Position numbers and translations under genes: made by a program. Shown in pieces: positions 1 through 10,841 of a DNA stretch of 64,000 nt. The number at the start of each line of letters is the position of its first letter. The stretch's first letter is position 1. The notes beneath the pieces were generated by a model that worked only from the letters and a program-made list of their open reading frames with translations, was not told the origin of the DNA and ran no database searches. This DNA comes from Capsicum annuum (taxonomy: Eukaryota; Streptophyta; Magnoliopsida; Solanales; Solanaceae), in assembly GCF_002878395.1 (NCBI RefSeq), contig NC_061115.1, positions 158,630,518 through 158,694,517 on the forward strand, in the 5' to 3' direction.

Positions 1-1662
1 AAAACATATGAAAATCACGAAGGATTAAAAATAAAAATAGTATTCTGAAATTTAGGAAGAAGATATAAGAAAATAGGTAATCATTTATATTTAATGTTAG
101 AAAAAGAAGAATTAAAATTAGAAGATAAGTTGGCAGCCATGGTAAGAATAGAAAAAGAAAACGAAGAGATAGACAGAAAAAAAGAAATAGATAAAATAAA
201 ACAACAAACCACAGAAGAAATACAAAAAATAGAAGAAACTAAAAATAGTAGGATTGCTGAATTAGAAAAAGAACTACAAATACTAAAAGACATGTATGAA
301 AAAAGACAGAAAGAAAAAGAAGAAAAAGATAAAGAACAAAAATTATTAAACGAGATAAATCAATTTAAAGAAAAATTAGAAATAAAAAATAAAGAATCAG
401 AAACCAGTGAATTAGAAATAAATACAATAGATGCTGAAGAAACAGATAATTATGATTCGGAAGGTAGTGAAACACATACAGAAATTCAAGAAAACATAGG
501 AAAACTAAAAATTAATGAAAAACAAGAAGTAATTAATAAAGGAAACTTCGAAAATACAAACACAGAAATAAATACTCTTAATAAAGAAGACGATGAAAAC
601 AGAATACCTAGTACATTAGAAATAAGAAAACCTACATATTATTATAAAGATAAGTATAAAAAATATAACCTAAAAAATGAATATAACAAATGAACACCAA
701 AACAAATAATTAATAAAAATTATAAATTTTTAGATTTAGACTGTGTAATAGACACAAATAAAATAATACAATTATGGGCAGGATACATGTCAAAACAATT
801 ATTAGATAATAATATAGATATAACAAATACACCCAGAATATATAGAAAGGACATTAATAGGAACAGTAAAATTATGTTTTTAAACCTAGCCGAAGCAAGT
901 AAAAAAGTATTAAGATCTGATAATAAAACAGAAGGAACATCAACAACTACTAAAATATCACCAATAGAAATATTGAAAAAATATGAAGTAGCTATAAGAG
1001 ATGAATTTAGCAATATAACCACAGAAGAAGTACAAAATATAGAAAAAGATACGAATAGGAATTTAATGTTAAAATTAGAAATATGTAATATGTACTATAT
1101 AAATTAATATACGTGCGCATTTAAAGAATACTACTATAAGGGAACATATAATACACAGAAAAGTAAGGAGATAAGGAAATTATATTTTAATAAATTATCT
1201 GAACCATTTCGTTCAAAGATAATAAAAAGTTGGGATGAATCAAAAATAGTAGATACCCTAGGAGCAAGAATAAAATTTTTACAACAATGGCATAGAAATT
1301 TATGTGAAAAATATAGAGAAGAAATAAAAATGAAAAAAACATTAATAAGAAATTTAGCATGTTACAAAGATAAAATAGCACCTCAATTTGGATGTGAAGA
1401 AAGATATTATAAGAAAAGAAAAAGACATAAGAAATACAAGAAATCAAAATATAAGTATAAGAAACCAAGAAAAAGATATTATGTAAAAAATTATAAACAT
1501 AAAAGACCATATAGGAAAAAGAAATCTATAAAAGAATGTACTTGTTATAATTGTGGAAAACTAGGACATTTAGCTAGAGATTGTAAAATGCCTAAAAATC
1601 CAAAAAATAAACAAATATCAGAAATAAAGATAGAAAATACTGAATATATGCAGATAGATTAT
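1..1662 (+). pseudogene. EPRV coat protein region, 5'-truncated by window edge
   Basis: This is the structural (gag-like) part of a Caulimoviridae polyprotein. One frame runs from base 1 through this region and on into the movement domain, with stops at 46-48, 691-693 and 1105-1107. From N to C it shows a Lys/Glu-rich coiled coil (about 94-420), an acidic stretch (420-600), a middle domain (690-1310), a Lys/Arg-rich tract (1390-1530) and one CCHC zinc knuckle at 1543-1584 (CYNCGKLGHLARDC). A coiled coil, basic tract and CCHC knuckle is the usual layout of a pararetroviral coat protein that binds nucleic acid. The - strand copy at 13,723-15,041 lacks the stops seen here at 691 and 1105, so those look like secondary decay. 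This is an old integrated copy that cannot make a full protein. Confidence 0.85.
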
Positions 1663-2418
1663 ATAGATTATGAATTAGAAAGTAAAGATAGTATATATGA
1701 AATTTCGAAGAATGAAATGAATCAAATGACTGAAGAAGATATAAAAATGAACCAAATAACTGAAGAAGATATAAAAATAATAACAAAGGGAGAATGTTTA
1801 AATGAAGAAGGAATTGATCAAAAAATAATATTTGATAATAATATATTTGACGAAATAAAAGGAAAAGATTTAGACCTAAGCGTAGAAAAAATATTTAAAA
1901 TACCAACAATAAAAAATATATTTAGTATAAAAAAGGAAGAATACTATGTAGTAAGCCAAAAAGAACATGTAATAGACTGTAGATATACAAAAGGAAGAGA
2001 TAGTATACCACTAGTAACAAAAAGAATAATTAATAAAGAAATAAATGATATAAAAAGTAAAGACCCAATAAAATATGTACACTTTGGAGGAACAGAGATA
2101 TTGATAAAAACATGTTTAAGAGAAGAAATAGATACACCAATAGAATTATATTTAGCAGATGATAGAATTATAAAACCTATAGAAAAAAATATAATAACTT
2201 TCATAAAAGGAAATTTAATATACCAAAAATTTAAATTTATAATAAGTGCGAATTATTCAGTAGCAATAATAGATAAAAATATAGATAAATTATTAGTATT
2301 ATATTGGAAAATATCAGGAATAGAACTAACCCCAAGAAGTAAAATATTTACAACAAGATGTAAAAATCTATATGTATTAACAACAAAACATAAAATAAAA
2401 TTAATAAAATACAAATAG
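1663..2418 (+). pseudogene. EPRV movement protein domain (30K superfamily)
   Basis: The same open frame continues from the coat region into a movement-protein domain of caulimovirid type. Visible landmarks are a VHFGGTEILIK block near 2085-2115, a LADDRI block near 2152-2166 and a NLIYQKFKF block near 2212-2238, which match the conserved core of the family. Such proteins carry virus from cell to cell through plasmodesmata. The frame ends at 2416-2418. Compared with the - strand copy, about ten bases are missing after the KHKI motif, and that frameshift cuts the protein from the downstream protease frame. Linkage of coat and movement domains in one frame suggests a polyprotein; that is inference from this copy and its - strand relatives. 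Confidence 0.85.
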
Positions 2419-3490
2419 AAAGTCTTTTTGAACAATTTATAAAAACAATTGATAATAATGATTATAGTTACAAAGACAAAGATATAGAAGAAGATTTAGA
2501 AATAATAAATGATAGAATAAGTACAACAAAAAGAATAGCCCATGAAAAACCAGAATCAACAAGCTCATAAAAAAGAACAAGTTATGAAACAACTTCAACA
2601 GTTAATTTAAATCAATATTATATAACAGGAACAATAAATGAAAAAGAATATTTAATACTGTTAAACACAGGACAAGAAGAAAATTATATAGCAAAATATC
2701 TAGTAAAAAGTGAAGAAATAAAATCTAATAGTAATATATGCCCAGATCTACCAAGGAGTCTAATAAACATTAAGGATACTGCAGAAAAAAGAAATAATAA
2801 TAGGAGTAAGAAAAATAAAAATATAATTTGAAATAAAGGAAGAAATGCAAAAATTAGGAATAAAATAGTTAGAACAAGTAAAACCATACAATATATAACA
2901 TACACAATTATCTATAACCTATAATAAAGAAAAGTTATTAACAAAAAGAGCTTTGACATGACATGAAAATATATGTACTAGTAAAAATAATAGTAGAAGG
3001 ATATTATAACAGGTATTATACATCTATGATAGATACAAGAGCAGAAGCAAACTTATGCAGATACAACTGTTTACCAGAAAGTAAATGGGATAAACTAAAA
3101 ATACCAATATTAGTCAAAGGATTAAATAATGAAGGAAGTTTAATTACATATAAAACTAAAAATGTAAAAATACAGATATGGGATAAAATAATAACTATAG
3201 AAGAAATCTATAATTATGACCTAACATCAGAAGATATGCTTTTAGGAATACTTTTTTTAAATAAATTATACCCACATATAATAACTAAAACAGATTGGTG
3301 GTTTACAAGACCACGTAAACAAAAAGTAAGAGCAAAAAGAGTTATTAATAAAATAAGAAAGAAAATTGATTGCATAAAAGATAGTGAAAAAATTACACAA
3401 AAGTTAAAAAATATAAAAAATACAAAAGAAACAGTAGAACTAGTTGTATTTTTGATAAATAAAAAAAATAACTATATTTTCAATAGATAA
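2419..3490 (+). pseudogene. EPRV aspartic protease region with two retropepsin-like motifs
   Basis: This linker and protease part of the polyprotein is broken by several stops between 2,560 and 2,960. Two retropepsin-like active-site motifs are visible. The first, at 2664-2672, reads NTG, inside LLNTGQEENYIA. The second, at 3032-3040, reads DTR, inside MIDTRAEANLC; the longest frame here is 2963-3490. The - strand copy has YTG at the first site and an intact DTGAEAN at the second. Retropepsins need Asp-Thr/Ser-Gly, so both sites are damaged in this copy. The protease would release the mature viral proteins. The C-terminal part (3,290-3,490) is basic and leads to the RT. Confidence 0.75.
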
Positions 3491-4470
3491 GGTAGATATA
3501 ATAAAGAAAAAATTAAGATAATTATACAGTGAAGATCCATTAAAAGGATGGGGAAAACATAAAACTACTACAAAAATTGAATTAATAGATAAAAATAGTA
3601 TAATAACTCAAAAACCATTGAAATATAATTTTGACGATTTAAAAGAAATTAAAATGCATATAGATGAATTATTAGAAAAACAATATAAACACAGAAGCAA
3701 TAGTAAACATAATAGCCCAACATTTATAGTAAATAAACATAGTGAACAAAAAAGAGGAAAAGGTAGAATGGTTATTGACTATAGAAATTTAAATGCAAGA
3801 ACTATGACATACAATTATCCAATACCAAATAAGATATTAAAAATAAGACAAATATAAGGATATAACTACTTTAGTAAATTTGATTGTAAATCAGGATTTT
3901 ACCACTTAAAGTTAGATGAAAAATCTAAGGAATTAACCGCATTTACGGTACCACAAGGATTTTATGAATAGAATGTATTACCATTTGGATATAAAAATGC
4001 ACCAGGTAGATACCAACACTTTATGAATAGTTATTTTAAACAATTACCTAATTGTATAATATACATATATGATATACTACTATATACAAAAACTAAAGAG
4101 GGACATTTAAAATTATTAGAACAATTTACAAATATAATAGAAAAATCGGAAATAAGTTTAAGTGAAAAGAAAGCCGAAATTATGAAAAAAATAGATAGAG
4201 TTTTTAGGAATACAAATAGATCAAAGTGGAGTAAAAATGCAATAACATATAGTACAAAAAATAATAAATTCAAAAGAAGAATTAGATACAAAAAAGAAAT
4301 TACAACCATTTTTAGGATTAGTAAACCAAGTAAGAGAATATATATCAAAATTAGCAGAGAACCTAAAGCCATTATAGAAAAAATTAAAAAAGGATATAGA
4401 ATATAATTACAACGAAGAAGATAAAAAATAAGTTCAGAAAATAAAAATACTTTGTAAAGATTTATCAAAA
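3491..4470 (+). pseudogene. EPRV reverse transcriptase
   Basis: This is the reverse transcriptase domain of the same polyprotein, which copies pregenomic RNA into DNA. Open pieces are 3618-3857 and 4023-4406. Motifs seen are the KHNSPTFIV block, RMVIDYRNLN, YPIPNK, KFDCKSGFYHL, FTVPQG and LPFGYKNAPGRYQ. The catalytic box reads YIYDILLY at 4062-4082 where the - strand copy at 19,667-19,981 reads YIDDILLY, so one metal-binding aspartate is lost. In-frame stops near 3,855 and 3,969 and frameshifts near 4,190 confirm decay. Domain order and sequence place it in Caulimoviridae, close to the solendovirus/petuvirus side; the genus is inference. Confidence 0.88.
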
Positions 4471-4895
4471 TTACAATTTCTATATGAAAATAAAAAATTT
4501 ATATATATAGTAGAAGCAGATGCTAGTGAATATAGTTATGGAGGAGTACTTAAATATAGATATGAAGAGGGAAAATTAGAACATCGTTGTAGATACCACT
4601 CAGGAACGTTTAATGAGACATAAATAAAATCGAAAATAAATAGAAAAGAATTATGTTCATTATATAAATTTTTATTAACATTTGAGCCATATATTGTATA
4701 TAACAAGTTTATTGTACGAACAGATAATACACAGGTACACTGGTGGTTAACAAAGAAAAATAAAATTCAGTTACAATGAAAGAGATTCAGAGACTAGTAT
4801 TAAATATATTAAATTTTACATTTACAATTGAAGTAATTAGTACTAACAAAAATATTATTGCAGATTACATATCAAGACAAAGCTACACAGACTGA
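4471..4895 (+). pseudogene. EPRV RNase H
   Basis: This ribonuclease H domain would remove the RNA strand during viral DNA synthesis. The block VEADASEYSYGGVLKY (about 4,510-4,560) carries the first catalytic acidic residue, and RTDNTQVHWW (about 4,720-4,745) carries a later one. The frame ends with SRQSYTD and a TGA at 4893-4895, which looks like the natural end of the polyprotein. Internal stops lie near 4,621 and 4,777. ORF4 starts 55 bases downstream in another frame. Confidence 0.8.
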
Positions 4896-4950
4896 TATAA
4901 CAGAATATAATGCTTTAGAAAAAATACTCAAAACCCTAACTACGCTTTCA

Positions 4951-5797
4951 ATGAAAGTGAACAGTATGGGTAATGAAATATAAAAGCTAAAGACTAATGA
5001 AGTTAAACTGAAGTCTAAAGCTATGAATCAGCTAACTCAGCAGTGTGCAGAGCTATGTCGATCGGAAGACATCAAAATTCTAGAGTTAAAAAGAGACATT
5101 GGGACACTCCATAAAACCAGTAAAATTTATCAATCTACAATTGCAGGTACAAGCAAAGGAGTTAGTGGACAGAGATATCAGAACATGAACATGAATAAGA
5201 TATTTGAAAAATCATTTATACCAAAAACACAAAAAGACACCTTGTACATACCCCCACAAATTACCACAAATCGAGAAAGTTTGAACCAAGATAAAAAAAA
5301 AGCCTATAACCACATAACCCGAGCATACATAGAAAATATCCACAGATATCCAAGAACCAAACACAAACTATATAACCCAAAAATTACAAGGTTACAATAA
5401 GTTAATCGCACTACCGAAAACCAACCCAAGCTTAGTTAAAACTTGTTTCAGTTAAGAATTATTAAATACCGTATATACTCATGAAGGAAATGAACTAACA
5501 GATATACCAGAATTATATAGTGTTATACTGCACCAGCAGAGATATTATATGATGAGATCAAACCAGTTATACAAATTGTAAAAATAGGATTAACCAGAGA
5601 TATGATTATACCGAAAGATATTGTTCAGCAGCCAGAGATACCTAAAATCGAGATACCTGATTTTTATGCGAATAAACGACTTATTGGAATATCTATAATT
5701 GTTCAAGAATTAGCAAATAATTATATCAATGGAACCCTATATGGAGCTATTATTCAAGAGATCATCAAATAATTTATTCAAATTCAAGAGAGCTACA
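4951..5797 (+). pseudogene. EPRV ORF4 (transactivator-position protein), truncated
   Basis: This is the ORF that follows the polyprotein, where caulimovirids of this type place the translational transactivator/inclusion-body protein. I infer the function from position only. The likely start is the ATG at 4951, after which heptad-like Lys/Leu repeats suggest a coiled coil. A TAA at 4981-4983 replaces GAA of the - strand copy. The longest piece is 5023-5400. About 55 bases are missing near 5,520 relative to the copy at 24,682, and at about 5,797 the reading jumps into leader sequence, so the Cys/His-rich C-terminus is absent. Confidence 0.6.
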
Positions 5798-6188
5798 AAA
5801 GCAAGCCTTCCCTCTTATACACAAAAAACTTTTTGAATATTTAATAAAAAAATAGATAAATTTCCAAGGAAAATCTATGAATAAACAAAGCCCAGAATTA
5901 TCAAACCTACCAGAACAGGTATATTTATTTAAAATTATGAATAGCTAAATTCATAAATTCCTGACAATCATGATATGATAAAATAATTTCATGTTAGTTA
6001 CTTTTTATTAGATTATTCGAAGAATAGCATGTTATGAAGTTTATTAGCAAAGTAGAAAAGGAGAAAAATCCCTAAGAGTTATGCCATCGAAAAAACACAT
6101 GTTAAGTAGTTTATTAACAAAGTGGAAAATGAGTTTATTAGAAAAGTGGAAAAGAAGTTTATTCGAAGAATAGCATGTTAAGAAGTTT
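5798..6188 (+). repeat. EPRV leader fragment with short internal repeats
   Basis: Noncoding viral leader joined directly to the truncated ORF4. It is the inverted counterpart of about 6,860-7,140. Between 6,010 and 6,188 a block built from TTTATTAGCAAAGTGGAAAA and ATTCGAAGAATAGCATGTTA is repeated about three times, more than in the - strand leaders. At about 6,188 the sequence switches to - strand viral ORF1, an inverted junction. Confidence 0.65.
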
Positions 6189-6625
6189 AGTTACTTGGAA
6201 TTGGATTTTAGTAATTTATGGTTTATTAAATGCTTTATCATAATATTTACTGGTTATTTGTTTTAATCTTAATAATTCTTGTATATTTTGATTAAGGAAT
6301 TCCATATATTTTGTATCTTTAGTTCTCATATATTTTCCTAGATTTTTTTTTCATTAGTCTTTCTATTAATTGTATATTTTTCTTGTCCATTTTCCAATAT
6401 TCTAAATATACGTAATTTATCATGGTTATGTGTATATTTGGCATGTAGATATTTGTAAGAGTAGGTAGGTAGGTGTGGTATGTAATTTATTCTAGTCATA
6501 AAATATAAATCAAATATTTTTTCCAATATGATTTTTCTTATATCTATAATTTCTATATCCCTAAGTACATACAAAACAAGTATTTTAAATTTATCTACCA
6601 TTTCATCAGATAAATAAGTATTCAT
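6189..6625 (-). pseudogene. EPRV ORF1, type A (copy 1)
   Basis: This is the first ORF downstream of the viral leader. The start is the ATG at 6625-6623 (MNTYLSDEMVDKF), giving 95 codons before a stop at 6,338. Beyond that stop the sequence still encodes an RTKDTKYMEF-like helix and NIQELLRLKQ in another frame, down to the inverted junction near 6,189. It is Lys/Ile-rich with predicted helices and no catalytic motif. Copies at 17,096 and 20,921 begin in the same way. I do not recognise a function. Position suggests the small 5' protein or the N-terminal part of the viral polyprotein. Confidence 0.6.
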
Positions 6626-7420
6626 TTTTTATATGATGCTTTTTTCAAAATATTATCTTCAATTATTCACATAACAAAATATGATCATTTTAGATTACTG
6701 TATACTAGATTATTCTTAAATAACATGTTCTTCAGTTATTATTAGCATGGTAATCTGGATACTTTTCCCTTAAACAGCGCCTCTACTCTGGCTACTCTCC
6801 TATCACAGTTTCTTGCCTCACCAGTTTCACCTTTAGGATGACATAGTTCTTAGAATTTTTTCCCTTTTCCACTTTGCTAATAAACTTCTTAACATGCTAT
6901 TCTTCGAATAATTCTACCGTAAAGTAACTATCAAGAACTTATTTTATCATATCATGATTGTCAGGAATTTATGAATTAGCTATTCATAATCGTAAATAAA
7001 TATACCTGTTCTGGTAGGTTTGATAATTCTGGGCTTTGTTTATCCATAGATTTTTCTTAGAAATATATCTATTTTTATTAAATATTCAAAAATTTATTTG
7101 TGTACAAGAAGGAAGGCTTGCTTTCAACACTTGAAAGTCTTGCCTTTAACTTTGCCGAAGGCTTATATATTTATAGACTAAAAAAACGTGTAAACTACTT
7201 TATACTATTCCTACTTTACATCTTTCAAGAAAATAAAAGATTAACAATGTTCCTAAAAAATTAAAATGGCAAGTGCCAAGAAAAACAAGAAAAGTCAAAA
7301 AAGCTATAGGCTAGTCTACCCTACATAATAAGAATAGTAAATGTTTACATAATTTACGTATTTCACATTTCTCAAAGTCATATGTCATTTTCACATTTCA
7401 ACGCTTTGTCTTCTTATCTT
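6626..7420 (-). promoter_or_regulatory. EPRV intergenic region: promoter and leader (copy 1)
   Basis: Noncoding sequence between the end of ORF4 and ORF1 of the - strand unit. On the - strand a TATA-like box (TATAAATATA) lies at 7174-7165. It is followed by a long leader with several short AUG frames and an AATAAA-type signal near 7,080. The same layout recurs at 17,097-17,860 and 20,922-21,690, including the AAGGCAAGACTTTC block just after the TATA box. This fits the pregenomic RNA promoter of a pararetrovirus, inferred from position and layout. Confidence 0.6.
7165..7174 (-). promoter_or_regulatory. TATA box of EPRV promoter (copy 1)
   Basis: Reads TATAAATATA on the - strand. Equivalent boxes occur at 17,650-17,643 and 21,476-21,469 in the other two promoter copies. 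Confidence 0.55.
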
Positions 7421-8044
7421 TCTATTATTGTTCCATGTCTTTCTATCTTTTATCGTGTATCTTCCAGATGTCGTCCTTATCTTTTTCTATTCCAGTTGAA
7501 CTTCCGGGAAATATTATCTTCTCCATTACATCTTGAACATAGATGGTCTGGATATTTGTGTCCTATCATTTTGCAATATGTTGTTAATAATTCGTTTGAA
7601 ATAAATCCCTTCTTAATTGCTCTTGCAGTTGGTTGTTTCTCTAGGTTGAGTAATGTCAGAATCCATTGTCTAGCATCTTCCATATCTATTTATCGTAGCT
7701 CTTTTGAATTTGGATAAATCATTTGATGATCTCTTGAATAATAGCTCTATATAGGGTTTCCATTGATACAATTATTTGCTAATTTTTGAACAATTATAAA
7801 TATTCCAATAAGTCGTTTATTTGCATAAAAATTAGGTATCTCGATTTTAGGTATCTCTGGTTGCTGAACAATATCTTCTGGTATAATCATATCTCTGGTT
7901 AATCCTATTTTTACAATTTGTATAACTGGTTTGATCTCGTCATAGAATATCTCTGCTGGTGCAGTATAACACTATACAAAAAATAGATTTCCTTTTGCTA
8001 TTCTTTTATAAGTGGTGAATGCTCTATATAATGCTGGTGCGGTA
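7421..8044 (-). pseudogene. EPRV ORF4, C-terminal part, joined to RT by deletion
   Basis: Only the C-terminal half of ORF4 is present. It includes the MEDARQWILTLL helix and the Cys/His cluster CKMIGHKYPDHLCSRC (within 7477-7683). C-x4-H followed by C-x2-C could bind zinc, and a zinc-binding region near the C-terminus is known in caulimovirid transactivators, so this weakly supports that role. At about 8,044 the ORF4 sequence is fused to RT sequence. The end of RT, all of RNase H and the ORF4 N-terminus (about 1.5 kb in the + copy) are missing. Confidence 0.6.
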
Positions 8045-8640
8045 TAGTATCCATAAAGTGTTGGTATCTACCTGGTGCATTTTTATATCCAAATGGTAAT
8101 ATTTTCAGTTCATATAATCCTTGTGGTACTGTAAATGCAGTTAATTCCTTAGAATTTTCATCTAACTTTAAGTGGTAAAATCCTGATTTACAATCAAATT
8201 TACAAAAGTAGATATATCCAAGTATTTGTCTTATTTTTAATATCTTATTTGGTATTGGATAATTGTATGTCATAGTTTTTGCATTTAAATTCCTATAGTC
8301 AATCACCAATCTACTTTTTCCTCTTTTTTGTTCACTATGTTTATTTACTATAAACGATGCGCTATTATGTTTACTATTGCTTCTTTGTATATACTGTTTT
8401 TCTAATAATCCATCTATATGCATTTTAAATTATTTTAAATCGTCAAAATTATATGTTAATGGTTTTTGAGTTATTATACTATTTTTATCTATTAATTCAA
8501 TTTTTATAGTGGCTTTATGTTTTTCCCATCCTTTTAGTGGATCTTCACTGTATAATTGTCTTAATCTTTTCTTTATTATTTCAACCTTATCTATTGAAAA
8601 TACAGTTATTTCTTTTTTATTTATCGAAAATACAACTAGT
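8045..8640 (-). pseudogene. EPRV reverse transcriptase, N-terminal half
   Basis: The open piece at 7998-8423 contains RLVIDYRNLN, YPIPNK, CKFDCKSGFYHL, FTVPQG and FGYKNAPGRYQHFM, then passes into ORF4-derived sequence in a wrong frame. The catalytic YIDD box is deleted. Upstream (8,430-8,640) is the linker between protease and RT, with the GWEKH-type block. This copy cannot encode an active polymerase. Confidence 0.8.
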
Positions 8641-9690
8641 TCTACTTGTCTTCTATATTTTTTATATTTTCTAACTTGTGTGTAATTTTTTCACTTCCTT
8701 TTATTCAATCAATTTTCTTTCTTATTTTATTAATAACTCTTTTTGCTCTTACTTTTTGGTTACATGGTGTTGTAAACCATCAATCTGTTTTAGTTATTAT
8801 ATGTGGATATAATTTATCTAAAAATGGCATTCGTAAAAGCATATCTTTTGAAATTAGTTTATAATTATAGATTTCTTCTATCGTTATTATTTTATCTCAT
8901 ATCTGTATATTTACATTTTTAGTTTTTATATGTAATTAAACTTCCTTCATTATTAAATTCTTTGATTACTATTGGTGTTTTTAGTTTATTCCATTTACTT
9001 TCTGGTAAACAGTTGTATCTGCATAAGTTTGCTTCTGCTCCTGTATCTATAATAGGTGTATAATACCTGTTATAATATCTTTCTACTATTATTTTTACTA
9101 ATACATATATTTTCATGTCATGTCAAAGCTCTTTTTATTAATAATTTTTCTTTATTATATGTTATAGATAATTGTGTATGTTCTATATTGTATGGTTTAC
9201 TTGTTCTAACCATTTTATTTCTAATTTTTGCATTTCTTCCTTTATTTCAAATTCTATTTTTATTTTTCTTACTCCTATTTTTTTTTTCTGTCGTATCCTT
9301 AATGTTTATTAGACTCCTTGGTAGATCTGGGCATATATTACTATTAGATTTTATTTCTTCACTTTTTACTAGATATTTTGCTATATAATTTTCTTCTTGT
9401 CCTGTGTATAACAATATTAAATATTCTTTTTCGTTTATTGTTCCTGTTGTATAATATTGATTTAAATTAACTGTTGAAGTTGTTTCATAACTTGTTCTTT
9501 TTTATGAGCTTGATGATTTTGGTTTTTCATGAGTTATTCTTTTTGTTGTACTTATTCTATCATTTATTATTTCTAAATCTTCTTCTATATCTTTGTCTTT
9601 GTAACTATAATCATTATTATCAATTGTTTTTACAAATTGTTCGAAAGGACTTTCTATTTGTATTTTATTAATTTTATTTTTTCCCATTAT
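8641..9690 (-). pseudogene. EPRV protease region with two retropepsin-like motifs
   Basis: Second copy of the protease region. The downstream motif is intact: DTGAEANLC at 9047-9021, inside the open frame 9116-8919. The upstream motif reads YTG at 9408-9400, in the context TGQEENYIAKYL. The leading part (9687-9502) is an acidic linker with the NNDYSYKDKDIEEDLE block. Stops and frameshifts separate the pieces. Because motif 2 is intact here and damaged in the + copy, this copy better shows the family signature. Confidence 0.75.
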
Positions 9691-10400
9691 TTTATGTTTT
9701 GTTGTTAATACGTATAGATTTTTACATTTTGCTGTAAATATTTTACTTCCTAGGCTTAGTTCTATTCCTGTTATTTTCCAATATAATACTAATGATTTAT
9801 CTATATTTTTTATCTATTATTGCTACTGAATAATTCAAATTTATTATAAATTTATATTTTTGGTATATTAAATTTTCTTTCATGGCAGTTATTATACTTT
9901 TTTCTATAGGTTTTATAATTCTATCATCTGCTAAATATAATTCTATTGGTATATCTATTCCTTCTCTAAAACATGCTTTTATCAATATCTCTGTTCCTCC
10001 AAGTTGTACATATTTTATTGGGTCTTTACTTTTTATATCATTTATTTATTTATTTATTAATTATTCTTTTTGTTACTAGCGGTATACTAGCCCTACCTTT
10101 TGCATATCTACAGTCTATTTCATGTTCCTTTTGGCTTACTACATAGTATTCTTCCTTTTTTCTACTAAATATATTTTTTATTGTTGATATTTTAAATATT
10201 TTTTCTACACTTAGGTCTAACTCTTTTCCTTTTATTTCGTCAAATATATTATTATCAAATATTATTTTTTGATCAGTTCCTTCGTCATTTAAATATTCTC
10301 CCTTTGTTATTATTTTTACATCTTCTTCAGTTATTTGGTTCATTTTTATATCTTCTTCAGTCATTTGATTCATCTACTTCACTATCTATTTCGTTATCTG
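9691..10400 (-). pseudogene. EPRV movement protein domain (copy 2)
   Basis: Pieces 10,373-10,050 and 9,985-9,797 carry the movement-protein core: VVSQKEHEIDCRYAKGR, then FREGIDIPIELYLADDRI and NLIYQKYKF. A run of TTTA repeats near 10,043-10,060 breaks the frame between them. It is the counterpart of 1663-2418. The repeated MTEEDIKMNQITEEDVK segment at the N-terminal side is an in-frame short duplication also present in the other copies. Confidence 0.82.
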
Positions 10401-10841
10401 TTTCATTCTCCGAAATTTCATATATACTATCTTCACTTTCTAATTCGTAATATATATAATCTATCTGCATATATTCTGTATTTTCTATCTTTATTTCTGA
10501 TATTTGTTTCTTTTTCGGATTTTTAGGCATTTTACAATCTCTAGCTAAATGTTCTAGTTTTCCACAATTATAACAAGTATATTCTTTTATAGATTTCTTT
10601 TTCCTATATGGTCTTTTATGTTTAGAATTTTTTACATAATATCTTTTCTTGGTTTCTTATACTTATATTTTGATTTATTGTATTTCTTATATTTCTTATG
10701 TCTTTTTCTTTTCTTATAATATCTTTCTTCACATTCAAATTGAGGTTCTATTTTATCTTTGCAACATGCTAAATTTTTATTAATATTTTTTTAATTTTTA
10801 TTTCTTCTGTATATTTCTCACATAGATTTTTATACCATTGT
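10401..10841 (-). pseudogene. EPRV coat protein C-terminus with zinc knuckle, cut by LTR insertion
   Basis: Lys/Arg-rich tract followed by a zinc knuckle at 10,575-10,534, which reads CYNCGKLEHLARDC. The Gly next to the His of other copies is replaced by Glu. The region is interrupted upstream by the solo LTR at 10,842 and resumes at 13,723. Confidence 0.8.

Noticed and set aside
1187..2435. Long hydrophobic frames on the - strand of the + EPRV unit
   Set aside because: They are antisense shadows of A-rich coding DNA (poly-Phe/Leu/Ile) and have no domain.
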